This document shows, in pieces, positions 28,365 through 37,141 of a DNA stretch of 64,000 nt. Both the position numbers and the translations under genes were made by a program. Below the pieces are notes generated by a model. It was not told the origin of the DNA. It saw only the letters and a program-made list of their open reading frames with translations, and did no database searches. Each line of letters opens with the position of its first letter. Position 1 is the first letter of the stretch. The DNA comes from Chloroflexota bacterium (lineage in GTDB: Bacteria > Chloroflexota > Dehalococcoidia > Bin125), in assembly GCA_003228175.2 (NCBI GenBank), contig QGNQ01000007.1:16362-80361 (forward strand). The letters are read 5' to 3'.

Positions 28365-29552
28365 ATGGCCGCGATCAGCGACGTCCGCGAGATCATCGCC
28401 GGCGACGGCGAAGTCGGCGCCGACATCGTGCGCAACGTCCGCCGCTGGGTCGACGACGAAGTCATCCCCACCGCCGACGCCCTCGAACACGCCGGTGAGT
28501 TTCCCACCAAACTCCACCGCGACATGGTCGACATGGGCCTCTACTCCATCACCTTCGCGGAGCAGTGGGGCGGCCTTGGCCTCTCCTACGAGACCTACTC
28601 CGCCGTGATCGAGGAGATCTGCCGCGGCTGGATGGGCCTGGGCGGGATCGTCAACGGCAACGGCCTCGTCGGCTACGCCCTCCAGTCCTGGGGCACCGAC
28701 GAGCAGAAACAGCGCTTCCTCCCCGGCCTCGCCAGCGGCCAAGTCCAGGCCGCATTCAGCATCACCGAGCCCAACGCCGGCACCGACGCCCAAGCGATCG
28801 AGACCGCCGCCGTCAAAGACGGCGACGACTACGTCGTCAACGGCAACAAGCTCTTTGTCACCAACGGCGACCGCGCCGGGGTCTATCTCACCATGGTCAA
28901 GACCAACCCGGACGCCTCGCCCCGCCACCGGGGCATCAGCGCGCTCGTTGTGGAGCGGGAGACACCCGGCTTCAGCACCGGCCGCCTGATCGACAAGATG
29001 GGCTACAAGGGGCCCGGCACCACCGAGCTCTTCTTCGAGGACGCCCGCGTGCCCGCCGCCAATCTGCTCGGCGGCGACGAGGGACGCGGCTTCCAACACA
29101 TGGTCGGCGCGCTGGAGATCGGACGCATCAACGTCGCCTCCCGCGCCGTCGGCGTCGCCCAGGCCGCCTTCGACGCCTCCATCGTCTACGCCCAGCAGCG
29201 CCAGACCATGGGCGTCCCCATCGCCCAGCACCAGGCCATCCAGCTCAAGCTCGCCGACATGGCCACCAAAATCCGCGCCGCCCGCCTCCTCACCCGCGAC
29301 GCCGCCCGCAAGAAGGACGCTGGCGCCCGCATCGACCTCGATGTCGGCATGGCCAAACTCTTCGCCACCGAGGTCGCCCTGGAATGCACCCTGGAGGCGC
29401 TGCGCGTTCACGGCGGCATCGGCTACACGAAGGAGATGTCGGTCGAGCGCTACTACCGCGACGCCCCCCTCATGGCCGTCGCTGAGGGCACCAACGAAAT
29501 CCAGCGCATCGTCATCGCGCGCCGTCTGCTGGAGCAGTACAAGATCGACTAG
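28365..29552 (+). CDS. acyl-CoA dehydrogenase
   Basis: 395 residues from ATG 28365; an adjacent GTG one codon upstream is possible, both behind GGAAGGAC. It has FAD-binding AFSITEPNAGTDAQA, KLFVTNGDRAG and the catalytic base region VAEGTNEIQRIVIARRLL. It introduces a 2,3-double bond into an acyl-CoA and passes electrons to ETF. Length and domains match short/medium-chain or branched-chain enzymes, and it is shorter than known methylsuccinyl-CoA dehydrogenases. Part of the CitE-ACAD-MaoC cluster. Confidence 0.93.
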   Translation: MAAISDVREIIAGDGEVGADIVRNVRRWVDDEVIPTADALEHAGEFPTKLHRDMVDMGLYSITFAEQWGGLGLSYETYSAVIEEICRGWMGLGGIVNGNGLVGYALQSWGTDEQKQRFLPGLASGQVQAAFSITEPNAGTDAQAIETAAVKDGDDYVVNGNKLFVTNGDRAGVYLTMVKTNPDASPRHRGISALVVERETPGFSTGRLIDKMGYKGPGTTELFFEDARVPAANLLGGDEGRGFQHMVGALEIGRINVASRAVGVAQAAFDASIVYAQQRQTMGVPIAQHQAIQLKLADMATKIRAARLLTRDAARKKDAGARIDLDVGMAKLFATEVALECTLEALRVHGGIGYTKEMSVERYYRDAPLMAVAEGTNEIQRIVIARRLLEQYKID

Positions 29553-29598
29553 CCGCGCCGCGCCCCCGCCGAGGCCGCACCAATTCCCGGAGGATGCC

Positions 29599-30072
29599 AT
29601 GCCCACCAAAGAACTGTTCGGTCGCTATCTGGAAGACTTCCGGGTCGGCGAAGTCATCGACCACTGGCCCGGTCGCACCATCACCGAGGCCGACGACGTC
29701 ATGTTCTGCATGCTCACGATGAACCATCACCCGCTCCACTCCGACGCCAAGTACGCCGAGGACACGCAGTTCGGCCAGCGCATCGTTGCCGGGCCGCTCG
29801 TCTACAGCCTCGTCTTCGGCATGACCGTGCCCGTCGTCAGTGGCAAAGCGATCGCCAACCTCGCGACCTCCGAGATGCGCCACTCCGCCCCCGTCTTCCA
29901 CGGCGACACCCTCTACGCCCGCACCGAAGTGCTCTCCGTCCGCGACTCCAAGAGCCAGCCCGATCGCGGCATCGTCACCGTCAAAACCGAAGGCATCAAC
30001 CAGAAGGACGAAGTCGTCCTGGAGTTCCAGCGCGCCGTCATGCTCCCCAAGCGCACCCCGCCGGTCGACTAG
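29599..30072 (+). CDS. MaoC-family hot-dog hydratase
   Basis: 157 residues from ATG 29599 behind a strong CCCGGAGG site. A single hot-dog domain contains NHHPLHSDAKYAEDTQFG followed by IVAGPLVYSL, close to the hydratase-2 motif, as in mesaconyl- or methylmalyl-CoA hydratases, though those are longer. It hydrates an enoyl-CoA. With the dehydrogenase and CitE-type lyase upstream the order of reactions oxidise, hydrate, cleave is complete. Its stop shares CTAG with the converging DUF402 gene. Confidence 0.85.
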   Translation: MPTKELFGRYLEDFRVGEVIDHWPGRTITEADDVMFCMLTMNHHPLHSDAKYAEDTQFGQRIVAGPLVYSLVFGMTVPVVSGKAIANLATSEMRHSAPVFHGDTLYARTEVLSVRDSKSQPDRGIVTVKTEGINQKDEVVLEFQRAVMLPKRTPPVD

Positions 30073-30620
30073 TCCGCCGACGCCCCCGCAATCGCCTCCT
30101 CGATCGCCGCATCCACCCAACCCCGCACCTCCGACGACCGACTCTCCAGCACGCCCCGCACCCAATCGATCCGCCAGCGCTGCTCCCGGCTCAGCGTTCC
30201 CGCCGCCAGCGCCGCCGCCACCTCGTCCTCATCCTCGAAGTGCAGCGTGAACCCCGCCGACTCCTCCTCGTCAGGCGCCAGCCGCGCGTCCAGCAGCAGA
30301 TCCCGGTAGCGGATCGTGTCCTCCTCGATCTCCACCGCCTCGACCACGTCGATGCGGTAGCGCAGCAGCTCTCCGTCGGGCGCGTGCAGCCGGTAGACCC
30401 CGATAGGGCGCCCGACCCACCAGACCCCCCAGGAGTAGGAGCCCGCGGGCAGGCCGAACACATTGTCCGTCTCCGCCAGCCAGCGCCCCACCGCCAGGTC
30501 CCGGCGCACCAGCCAGCGCTCCAGCTCGAAGCGCTGCTCGGAGCCGTCCAGCTTGCGTTTCACCTCCACCAGCCGCCCCGGCGGCGGGCGTGATCCGCTC
30601 GCCTCGCTCGCCTCCCTCAT
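30069..30620 (-). CDS. DUF402 domain protein
   Basis: 183 residues with the DUF402 pattern: GSYSWGVWWVGRPIGVYRL, then RYRIDVVEAVEIEEDTIRYRDLLLDARLAPD and a DEDEVAAAL segment. Characterised DUF402 members such as FomD are nucleotidyl hydrolases, but the sequence alone does not fix a substrate. Its ATG overlaps the stop of the antiporter gene as ATGA, so the two are probably translated together. Confidence 0.75.
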   Translation of the reverse strand: MREASEASGSRPPPGRLVEVKRKLDGSEQRFELERWLVRRDLAVGRWLAETDNVFGLPAGSYSWGVWWVGRPIGVYRLHAPDGELLRYRIDVVEAVEIEEDTIRYRDLLLDARLAPDEEESAGFTLHFEDEDEVAAALAAGTLSREQRWRIDWVRGVLESRSSEVRGWVDAAIEEAIAGASAD

Positions 30621-32623
30621 CGATCGCCTGCCTCCAAGACCTCCGGCGAGATCGGCTCGAACGCCGCCGGCGCCGCGGCCGGTTCGCCCGCCGGGTTCGG
30701 CGGGTGCGGCATTAACACCGGCGCCGGCACCTCGGCGCCCGCGAGCCGCTCCAACCGACGACCGCTCAGCAGCTGGAACGCCGTCGCCACCGCCTCATCC
30801 TCTCCACCCAGCGTGACGTGATCCTGCAGCTGTAACGGCGTGTCGGCCTCTGGAATCACAAGCCCCCCCCCACGCAGGATCAGGATCACGCGCGCCCCCC
30901 CGGGCAACCCCAAGTCGCGCAGCGCGATGCCCGTCATCCGGCTGTTCCGCACCGTCACCTCCTCCAGCCCGCCGAAGTCCTCACTGCCCAACGCTTGGTA
31001 CAGCCCCGGCCGCAGCACCGCGCCCGCCAGCGCTACCGCCGTCGCCCGCTCCCGCAGGTACACGTCCACCTCCAGCTCCGCCAGCCGATGATCGGGCGCC
31101 GCCCGCCACGTCACGATGCGCAAGTCCAGCGCCGCCGCGCGCAACGCCTGCGCGATCCCGAAGCTGATCGCCTCGTCCGCGACCGCCACCACCGCGACCT
31201 CGCTGATCTCTGGCCGCGCCAGTGCCACGATCTCGGCCCTGCGCGCGTCCCCAACAACGGTGCTACAGCCCGCCTGCCCCAGCGGCCCCAGCGCCTCCTC
31301 GTCCGTATCGATCACCACCACCGACAGCCCCTCGTGGTATAGCCGCATCGCCACGTAGCGCCCCGTCTCCGTCGCACCCACCACGATCGCCCGGCCGCGC
31401 TCCTCCGGCTTGCGCCGTGGCAAGATCGCGTTGAAGCCCAGCGGCGCTGCCGCCGTCGAGACCAGCGCCAGCACCAGCAGGGCGGCCGAGGTCGCCTCGT
31501 CGAAGCGGCCCGAATCCTCCGCGATCGTGATCGCCGCCAGGATCAGACTCAGATTCGCGCTCAGCAACACCCCCCCGGCCGTCGCCCGCCGCGGCCCAAA
31601 CCCGGGCCACAGCACCAGCAGCCCCGGCAGTACCTTCGCCACAATCCCGATCAGCAGGAAGGCCGGGATTAGCAGCGCCGCGTCCGCCTCCTCGCCCAAC
31701 GCCGACAAGTCCAGCGTCGCCCCCGACGTCACGAAGAAAATCGGGATGAAGAACCCATAGCCGATCGCGTCCAGCTTCACGCGCATCGACGACCCATGCT
31801 TCGGCGAGATGATCGCCAGGGCCAAGCCCGCAAAGAACGCGCCCAATACCAGTTCCGTCCCCACCACCTGCGAGAGCACCACAAAGATCACCAGCAACGC
31901 CAACGCCCCGCGAATCTGGATCTGCGACGACGCGTGCGCGAGCTCGCTCATCAGCGTCGCCAATTCGGGCACGCGCGTATTGCCCTGCCGCGCCGCGAAC
32001 AGCAACACCCCGAACACCGCCGGCAGCGCCAGCAACAGCAACGCCTCTACACCCAGCCCGTCGCGGTCGATCGCCGCAATGATCCCCAGCCCCACAATGC
32101 CCACGAACTCCACCAAGAACCCCGCCACCAGCAGCACCTGGGCATAGCCCCCCAACCCGCCCCGCTCTTTCAGCACCGGCGCCATCACCCCCACCGCCGT
32201 CGCCGAAAGCACAATGAAGAGCAGCGGGAAATCGTCCTCCTTGCCCCACTCATTGATCAGCAGCACCCCCACCGCCGTGACGCCCATGATCAGGCCCAGC
32301 AGCATCGTCCCCGCCACCAGCGGATGCCGCAGCGCCACCCGCGGATACATCCACCGACGCCCCAACGGCCGCATCAGCAGCGGCACGTCGACCTCCAGGC
32401 CCGCCAGGAACATCAGATACGCGAACCCGAACAGCGAGAGGAAATCCAGCCAAACGTTCTCGTCGATGATCCCCAGCACCGACGAGCCGAAGATCACCCC
32501 GGCCAGGATCTCCCCCACCACTGAGGGCAGCGCCCCCCGCGTCATTCGGTGCGTAACCAAAGGGATCAGGAACGCCAGTGCGGAGACCAGTAGCAGCGGA
32601 GCGAAATCGATCTCCGACTCCAT
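30617..32623 (-). CDS. CPA2-family cation:proton antiporter with TrkA domains
   Basis: 668 residues. About 12 membrane helices span residues 1-390, starting LLLVSALAFLIPLVTHRM and including GEILAGVIFGSSVLG. A TrkA-N nucleotide-binding domain follows (RAIVVGATETGRYVAMRL) and a TrkA-C domain ends the protein. The architecture is that of KefB/KefC-type K+ or Na+/H+ antiporters gated by nucleotides. The substrate ion is not determined. Upstream of and overlapping the DUF402 gene. Confidence 0.9.
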   Translation of the reverse strand: MESEIDFAPLLLVSALAFLIPLVTHRMTRGALPSVVGEILAGVIFGSSVLGIIDENVWLDFLSLFGFAYLMFLAGLEVDVPLLMRPLGRRWMYPRVALRHPLVAGTMLLGLIMGVTAVGVLLINEWGKEDDFPLLFIVLSATAVGVMAPVLKERGGLGGYAQVLLVAGFLVEFVGIVGLGIIAAIDRDGLGVEALLLLALPAVFGVLLFAARQGNTRVPELATLMSELAHASSQIQIRGALALLVIFVVLSQVVGTELVLGAFFAGLALAIISPKHGSSMRVKLDAIGYGFFIPIFFVTSGATLDLSALGEEADAALLIPAFLLIGIVAKVLPGLLVLWPGFGPRRATAGGVLLSANLSLILAAITIAEDSGRFDEATSAALLVLALVSTAAAPLGFNAILPRRKPEERGRAIVVGATETGRYVAMRLYHEGLSVVVIDTDEEALGPLGQAGCSTVVGDARRAEIVALARPEISEVAVVAVADEAISFGIAQALRAAALDLRIVTWRAAPDHRLAELEVDVYLRERATAVALAGAVLRPGLYQALGSEDFGGLEEVTVRNSRMTGIALRDLGLPGGARVILILRGGGLVIPEADTPLQLQDHVTLGGEDEAVATAFQLLSGRRLERLAGAEVPAPVLMPHPPNPAGEPAAAPAAFEPISPEVLEAGDR

Positions 32624-32747
32624 GTCGACCCTTCACCTGCGCCCGTCTGATCGCCGCTCAGTGTATCGGGGGGTCCCGTTGCCGCACCCGGCCGGTATCC
32701 TCAGCACCGCCGCGGCGGGACCAACCCGGCGACGGCCGGGAGGCCCC

Positions 32748-33533
32748 ATGACCGACGCCAGCTTCGAGAAGATCATCTACGAGCGCGACGGCTTCATCGC
32801 CCGCGTCACCATCAACCGCCCCGAACGCATGAACGCCGTGGACCGCCAGACCGGCGAGGAGCTGCGCGCCGCCTTCGAAGACTTCCGCTACAACGACGAC
32901 CTCCGCGTCGCCATCCTCACCGGCGCCGGCGATCGCGCCTTCTCCGCCGGCGCCGACCTCGTCGCCCGCTCCAAGGGCGAAACACGCACTCCCCTGGTCC
33001 ACGTCAGCCAAGGTGGCCTCACCAAAGGCCCGCCCATCTACAAGCCCATCATCGCCGCCATCAACGGCTACTGCCTGGCCGGCGGGCTGGAGATGGCGCT
33101 CGCGTGCGACATCCGCATCGCCGCCCCACACGCCCGCTTCGGCCTCGCCGAAGTGCGCTGGGGCATCATCCCCGGCGGCGGCGGCACCCAACGCCTGCCC
33201 CGCGCCATCCCCCAGGCGATCGCCAACGAAATGATCCTCACCGCTGAGCAGATCGACGCCGAGCGCGCCCTGCAGGCCGGCCTGATTAGTCGCATCGTCC
33301 CCGCCGACGAGCTGCTCGCCGAGGCCAACCGCCTGGCCGAGGTCATCAGCACCCGCGGCCCCCTCGCGATCCGCGCCGCCAAGGAGCTCATCCTCCGCGG
33401 CGCTGACCTCCCCCTCGCCGACGGCCTCCGTCTGGAGGACTACTTCTCACTGCAGCTCTACACCACCGAGGACGCAACCGAAGGCCCCAAGGCCTTCGCC
33501 GAAAAACGCACGCCCAAGTTCAAGTCGCGCTAG
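32748..33533 (+). CDS. enoyl-CoA hydratase/isomerase (crotonase family)
   Basis: 261 residues from ATG 32748. It shows the crotonase oxyanion segments FSAGADL and GYCLAGGLEMALACD. Both hydratase glutamates appear kept (LAEVRWGIIPGGGGTQRL and NEMILTAEQ). It should hydrate trans-2-enoyl-CoA or perform a related reaction. It is separated from the CitE cluster by the opposite-strand antiporter operon, but may serve the same acyl-CoA metabolism. Confidence 0.92.
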   Translation: MTDASFEKIIYERDGFIARVTINRPERMNAVDRQTGEELRAAFEDFRYNDDLRVAILTGAGDRAFSAGADLVARSKGETRTPLVHVSQGGLTKGPPIYKPIIAAINGYCLAGGLEMALACDIRIAAPHARFGLAEVRWGIIPGGGGTQRLPRAIPQAIANEMILTAEQIDAERALQAGLISRIVPADELLAEANRLAEVISTRGPLAIRAAKELILRGADLPLADGLRLEDYFSLQLYTTEDATEGPKAFAEKRTPKFKSR

Positions 33534-33619
33534 ACCCGAACCGCCCCCTCCCCGTTGCCCCACCCCCAAACGCACCCCAGAGGAGTGGTACGCTCCCCCA
33601 CGGAACGCCGTCCGCGCGG

Positions 33620-33636
33620 CCCCGCCCACGGCGGGG
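33620..33636 (+). terminator. hairpin between the crotonase gene and purA
   Basis: CCCCGCC, CAC loop, GGCGGGG forms a 7-bp GC stem. No T-run follows, so it would at best be a weak intrinsic terminator or pause site. Confidence 0.3.
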
Positions 33637-33718
33637 TCGTCGAACGCTTACTGGCAGCCACGTTTGCTTCGAACGTGCCGGGCAGCGATCAAAGGACGGA
33701 CCCACAGCGGGGGATCGA

Positions 33719-35008
33719 ATGCCGGCTGTCGTAGTCATTGGTGGGCAGTGGGGCGACGAGGGCAAGGGCCGCATCGTCGACCTCCTGGCACGCAAGGCCT
33801 CAATCGTCGCGCGCTACTCGGCCGGGCACAACGCCGGCCACACCATCGTCAATCACATGGGCAAGTTCGCCCTGCACGTGGTCCCGGCCGGCATCTTCTA
33901 CCCCGAAAAAACCTGCGTCATCGGCAACGGCCTCGTCATCGACCCCGCCGTCCTGATCGAAGAAATCACCTCACTCGAAACTCGCGGCGTCAGCACAGAG
34001 AAGCTCCGCGTCTCCGATCGCGCGCAGCTCGTCATGCCCTGGCACCCCATGATCGACATCGCCGACGAGCAGCTGCGCGGCGTCAACGCCGTCGGCACCA
34101 CCGGCAAAGGCATCACCCCCGCCTTCGCCGACAAAGTCGGCCGCCTCGGCATCCGCATCGCTGAACTCGCCGACCCGGACGGCTTCTCCGAGCGCCTGCG
34201 CTTCGTCCTCGAGCACAAGAACCGCCTCCTCACGCGCTACTACGACCTGGACCCCCTCGACCCGGAGCCGATCGAGGACGAATACCGCGAACACTGGTCG
34301 CGCCTGGCGCGCTACGTCACGGACACCGGCGAACTCTGCCGTGAGGCCCTGCGCCAGGGCGAGCGCGTCCTCCTCGAAGGCGCCCAGGGCACCCTGCTCG
34401 ATCTCGACAACGGCACTTACGACTTCGTCACCTCCTCCGTGCCCACCTCCATGGCCGCCGGCGCCGCCATGGGTACCGGCATCAGCCCCCGCGACATCGA
34501 TCGCGTCGTCGGCGTCTACAAGGCCTACCAAACCCGCGTCGGCGCCGGCCCCATGCCCACTGAACTCACCGACGCCACCGGCGACCGCCTGCGCGAATGC
34601 GGCCAGGAGTACGGCACCACCACCGGCCGGCCCCGCCGCTGCGGCTGGTTCGACGGTGTCGCCGCCCGCTACACCGTCCAACTCAACGGCTGTCAAAGCA
34701 TCTCCCTGACCCGCCTGGACGTCCTCGATACCTTCGAATCACTCAAGGTCTGCGTCGCCTACGAACTCGACGGGCGCCGCATCATGACCGTCCCGGCCGG
34801 CCGCCGTGCCCTCTTCAGCACCCGCCCGATCTACGAAGAAATGCCCGGCTGGCAGACCGACACTAGTCGCTGCCGCAACTTCGATGACCTCCCCACCGCC
34901 GCACAGGACTACGTCCGCCGAATCGAGAAATTGATCGGCGCGCCCGCGGCACTGGTCAGCGTTGGGCCGGAGCGGGACCAAGCGATCATCGTCGACCCGA
35001 TCATCTAA
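33719..35008 (+). CDS. purA: adenylosuccinate synthetase PurA
   Basis: 429 residues from ATG 33719, with GGQWGDEGKGRIVD, the catalytic GHNAGHT, GTTGKGITPAF and QGTLLDLDNGTYDFVTSS, all standard for PurA. It couples GTP hydrolysis to formation of adenylosuccinate from IMP and aspartate in AMP synthesis. It stands alone after a 185-bp gap and is followed by a CopD-like gene. Confidence 0.97.
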   Translation: MPAVVVIGGQWGDEGKGRIVDLLARKASIVARYSAGHNAGHTIVNHMGKFALHVVPAGIFYPEKTCVIGNGLVIDPAVLIEEITSLETRGVSTEKLRVSDRAQLVMPWHPMIDIADEQLRGVNAVGTTGKGITPAFADKVGRLGIRIAELADPDGFSERLRFVLEHKNRLLTRYYDLDPLDPEPIEDEYREHWSRLARYVTDTGELCREALRQGERVLLEGAQGTLLDLDNGTYDFVTSSVPTSMAAGAAMGTGISPRDIDRVVGVYKAYQTRVGAGPMPTELTDATGDRLRECGQEYGTTTGRPRRCGWFDGVAARYTVQLNGCQSISLTRLDVLDTFESLKVCVAYELDGRRIMTVPAGRRALFSTRPIYEEMPGWQTDTSRCRNFDDLPTAAQDYVRRIEKLIGAPAALVSVGPERDQAIIVDPII

Positions 35009-35057
35009 CCGCACCCCACTGGGCACGCCAGACGGGGAACTGCACCAGGGAGCCACT

Positions 35058-35594
35058 GTGTCCGAAGAAGTCCGATCGATCATCCTCTGGCTGCACCTGA
35101 TTTTCATCACCGTCTGGATCGGCTCGCAGGTCCTGACCGCCTTCGCCGTCGTCTCTGCCGTCCGCCGCATCGAAAATCGTGACGACCGCCTGGACGTCCT
35201 GCGCACCTTCACCCGCCGCTTCAGCCTCATCGCCTGGGGGTCCCTGCTCATCATCGTCATCACCGGCGGCGGCCTCACCGGCGACCGCATCGACACGATC
35301 AAGGAGGGCGTCGATAACATCTACGACCTGCGCTGGGGCTGGATCTTCTCCATCAAAATGACCCTCGTCCTCGTCATGGTCGCCCTCGTCGCATTCCACA
35401 GCTACGTGCTCGGGCCCCGACTCATGGACCTCAACCAGCGCGCCGTCGATCAGATCGAGGGCGGCGACACCCGGATCCGCCGCCTACAAGTGCAGTCCGG
35501 CATCGTCGCGGCGCTGGGCCTCCTCACCTCCCTCCTCGTCCTCGGCTGCGGCGCATTCCTGTCCAACAGCAGCTTCTCCTTCCTCCCCAGCTAG
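35058..35594 (+). CDS. CopD/DUF2269-like integral membrane protein
   Basis: 178 residues from GTG 35058, chosen for the AGGGAG site 6 bp upstream. Four predicted helices, the first containing LHLIFITVWIGSQ with a His that fits the CopD-like copper or haem-associated membrane family. A basic and acidic loop lies between helices 2 and 3. The next gene encodes a c-type cytochrome, so a respiratory or metal role is possible but unproven. Confidence 0.6.
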   Translation: MSEEVRSIILWLHLIFITVWIGSQVLTAFAVVSAVRRIENRDDRLDVLRTFTRRFSLIAWGSLLIIVITGGGLTGDRIDTIKEGVDNIYDLRWGWIFSIKMTLVLVMVALVAFHSYVLGPRLMDLNQRAVDQIEGGDTRIRRLQVQSGIVAALGLLTSLLVLGCGAFLSNSSFSFLPS

Positions 35595-35762
35595 CCGCCG
35601 CGCCCACACACCCAGCCGCCGCCCCCTCCGCACGACGTTCAAACGCGCTTCTGTCACGGTTCCCGCAAAGCGGGGCCTTCGCTAACATGGGGCGCGCCCG
35701 GCCCACCTGCGCGTGCCCTGCCCCTCCGCAGGCGCGCCAACGAGTCGGCGCGAAAGGTCGCT

Positions 35763-36329
35763 ATGCCGTCACGAGGGATTCCGCAGTCCTTCTGGCTGAT
35801 TTTTGTCTTCGGGTTGCTCGCCGCCGGGATCATCTCCCTGGCCGGCTTCGCAATCGATAAGGCCGACAGAAAAGACGCCAACGTCGCCCTGGCCGGAGCG
35901 GAAGCCGCCGTCCTCGCGCAGCTCGATTCCGGACGCATCACGCTCGCCGACCTGGACCCGACTGACCCGGTCCGCGTCCGTCTCGAAGAGGAGGGCGCGG
36001 AGGTGCCCGAGGAAGAGCAACCGCCCGCGGAAGAAGAGCAGCCGCCCGCCGAACTCCAGCCCGGCGACGCCGACCGTGGCCAGCAGGTCTTCTTCCAAAA
36101 CGGCTGTAGCGCCTGCCACGGCGACACCGGTCAGGGCGGCATCGGCCCCACCCTCGCCCTGACCAGCTTGACCGTGGAGCAAGTGCTGCAGCAATACCGC
36201 AGCCCGCGCGGCTTCATGCCCGCCTTCGGGCCAGACGCCGTCAGCGATCAGGAAGTCGCCGACGTCCGCGCCTGGCTGCAGACCCTGCCCCTGCCCGACA
36301 CCATTGTGCCCGGTGAGGGCACGCCCTAG
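35763..36329 (+). CDS. membrane-anchored c-type cytochrome
   Basis: 188 residues. An N-terminal helix (FWLIFVFGLLAAGIISLAG) is followed by a Glu/Pro-rich linker (VPEEEQPPAEEEQPP) and a single class I cytochrome c domain with haem motif CSACH and the distal Met in GFMPAFGPD. It is probably an electron carrier on the outer face of the cytoplasmic membrane. Its stop codon shares CTAG with the converging glutaredoxin-like gene. Confidence 0.88.
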   Translation: MPSRGIPQSFWLIFVFGLLAAGIISLAGFAIDKADRKDANVALAGAEAAVLAQLDSGRITLADLDPTDPVRVRLEEEGAEVPEEEQPPAEEEQPPAELQPGDADRGQQVFFQNGCSACHGDTGQGGIGPTLALTSLTVEQVLQQYRSPRGFMPAFGPDAVSDQEVADVRAWLQTLPLPDTIVPGEGTP

Positions 36330-36568
36330 CCGCCCCCAGCCCCATCCAGCAGCGCCTCCAGGCGGTCCGGGTCGTACCCCTCCACCACGTCCTCCCCAAT
36401 CTCCACGACCGGTGGCAGGCGCCAGCCGCGCGCACGGAACGCCTCCGCCGCGTCCCGATCCGCACCCACACGTCGGAGGTCGTAGGTCACCGCGCGCTCG
36501 TCAAGAAACTTCTTGACCACCCGGCACGCGCTTCAACGCTCATGTGACCACAGCACCACATCGCTCAC
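36326..36568 (-). CDS. glutaredoxin-like protein with in-frame TGA at the redox Cys: candidate selenoprotein
   Basis: Read with UGA as an amino acid, an 80-residue glutaredoxin-like protein runs from GTG 36568 to TAG 36326. The start overlaps the stop of the upstream gene as GTGA, which sets the frame. The N-terminus reads SDVVLWSHER, then the TGA at 36533-36535, then SACRVVKKFLDE, so the TGA takes the place of the first Cys of CxxC (UxxC). Downstream family features are intact: LPPVVEIG with the cis-proline and VVEGYDPDRLEALL. Codon use matches the neighbours. A SECIS-like hairpin follows the TGA. Alternatives are a point nonsense mutation or a sequencing error; translation from GTG 36520 would give a 64-residue form lacking the motif. 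Confidence 0.7.
36492..36531 (-). promoter_or_regulatory. SECIS-like stem-loop immediately after the in-frame TGA
   Basis: In mRNA sense the upper stem is a perfect dyad at 36500-36517 (GUCAAGA, loop AGUU, UCUUGAC). The loop begins 23 nt after the UGA and has a G as its second base, within the usual range for bacterial SECIS. A lower stem can form between GCGCG (36527-36531) and CGCGC (36492-36496). Total length is about 40 nt. Confidence 0.55.
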
Positions 36569-37119
36569 CCCGCGCCCGCCGCATTCACCGCCTGGCTCAC
36601 CGCAGCGCGCGCCCGCGCCAGCAAATCCTCGGCGCCTGCCCAGTTCGGCTCGACGCCCGCCCGCATCCGCGCCAGCCGATCCGCGTCCGCCAGCTCCGCC
36701 AGCGCCACATGCGTCAGCGCCTCTCCCAGCGAACGTCCCTCCGCCACCGCCGACCGCGACACATGCGCTCGATCGAGCGCTGCCGCGTCCGTCGCCATCA
36801 GCAGCTCCTCCGTCACCGCGCGGTGCCGCACCAGGCCATAGAGCACCTCCACCAGCGTCGGCGTCGCGGGAAGCGCCGGCGCTTCCATCTCAGCCGGCCA
36901 GAGCCAGTGCCACTCGCGATCCCAGGCCCCCCGCGCGATTGCCCCCGGGGCCTCCCCCCCCTCCGGCCAGAGTCGCCCCTCCGGCAGCCCCACGAGTGTT
37001 TGGGTCAGCGTCCGTCGCACCGCGAAGATCGCGAACGCCAGCGCCTCAAGACGACTCTCCGGTGGCTCCCACGCGTCGAACGACGCCGGCCCAGACGGGG
37101 AGACGGAGTGGTCCGCCAC
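36565..37119 (-). CDS. DinB-like four-helix protein
   Basis: 184 residues from GTG 37119. The sequence is largely helical with features of the DinB/YfiT superfamily (HWLWPAEMEAP, LYGLVRHRAVTEELL, EALTHVALAELADADRL). These are often metal-dependent thiol transferases, but the histidine triad is not clear here. It lies 22 bp after dapA, and its TGA overlaps the GTG of the glutaredoxin-like gene. Function uncertain. Confidence 0.6.
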   Translation of the reverse strand: MADHSVSPSGPASFDAWEPPESRLEALAFAIFAVRRTLTQTLVGLPEGRLWPEGGEAPGAIARGAWDREWHWLWPAEMEAPALPATPTLVEVLYGLVRHRAVTEELLMATDAAALDRAHVSRSAVAEGRSLGEALTHVALAELADADRLARMRAGVEPNWAGAEDLLARARAAVSQAVNAAGAG

Positions 37120-37141
37120 GACGCGCAGCCCTGGCTCTCCC

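Noticed and set aside
36326..36520. Glutaredoxin-like gene read as a 64-residue protein starting at GTG 36520.
   Set aside because: That start removes the whole N-terminal strand and redox motif, has no ribosome binding site of note, and ignores the GTGA overlap at 36568.
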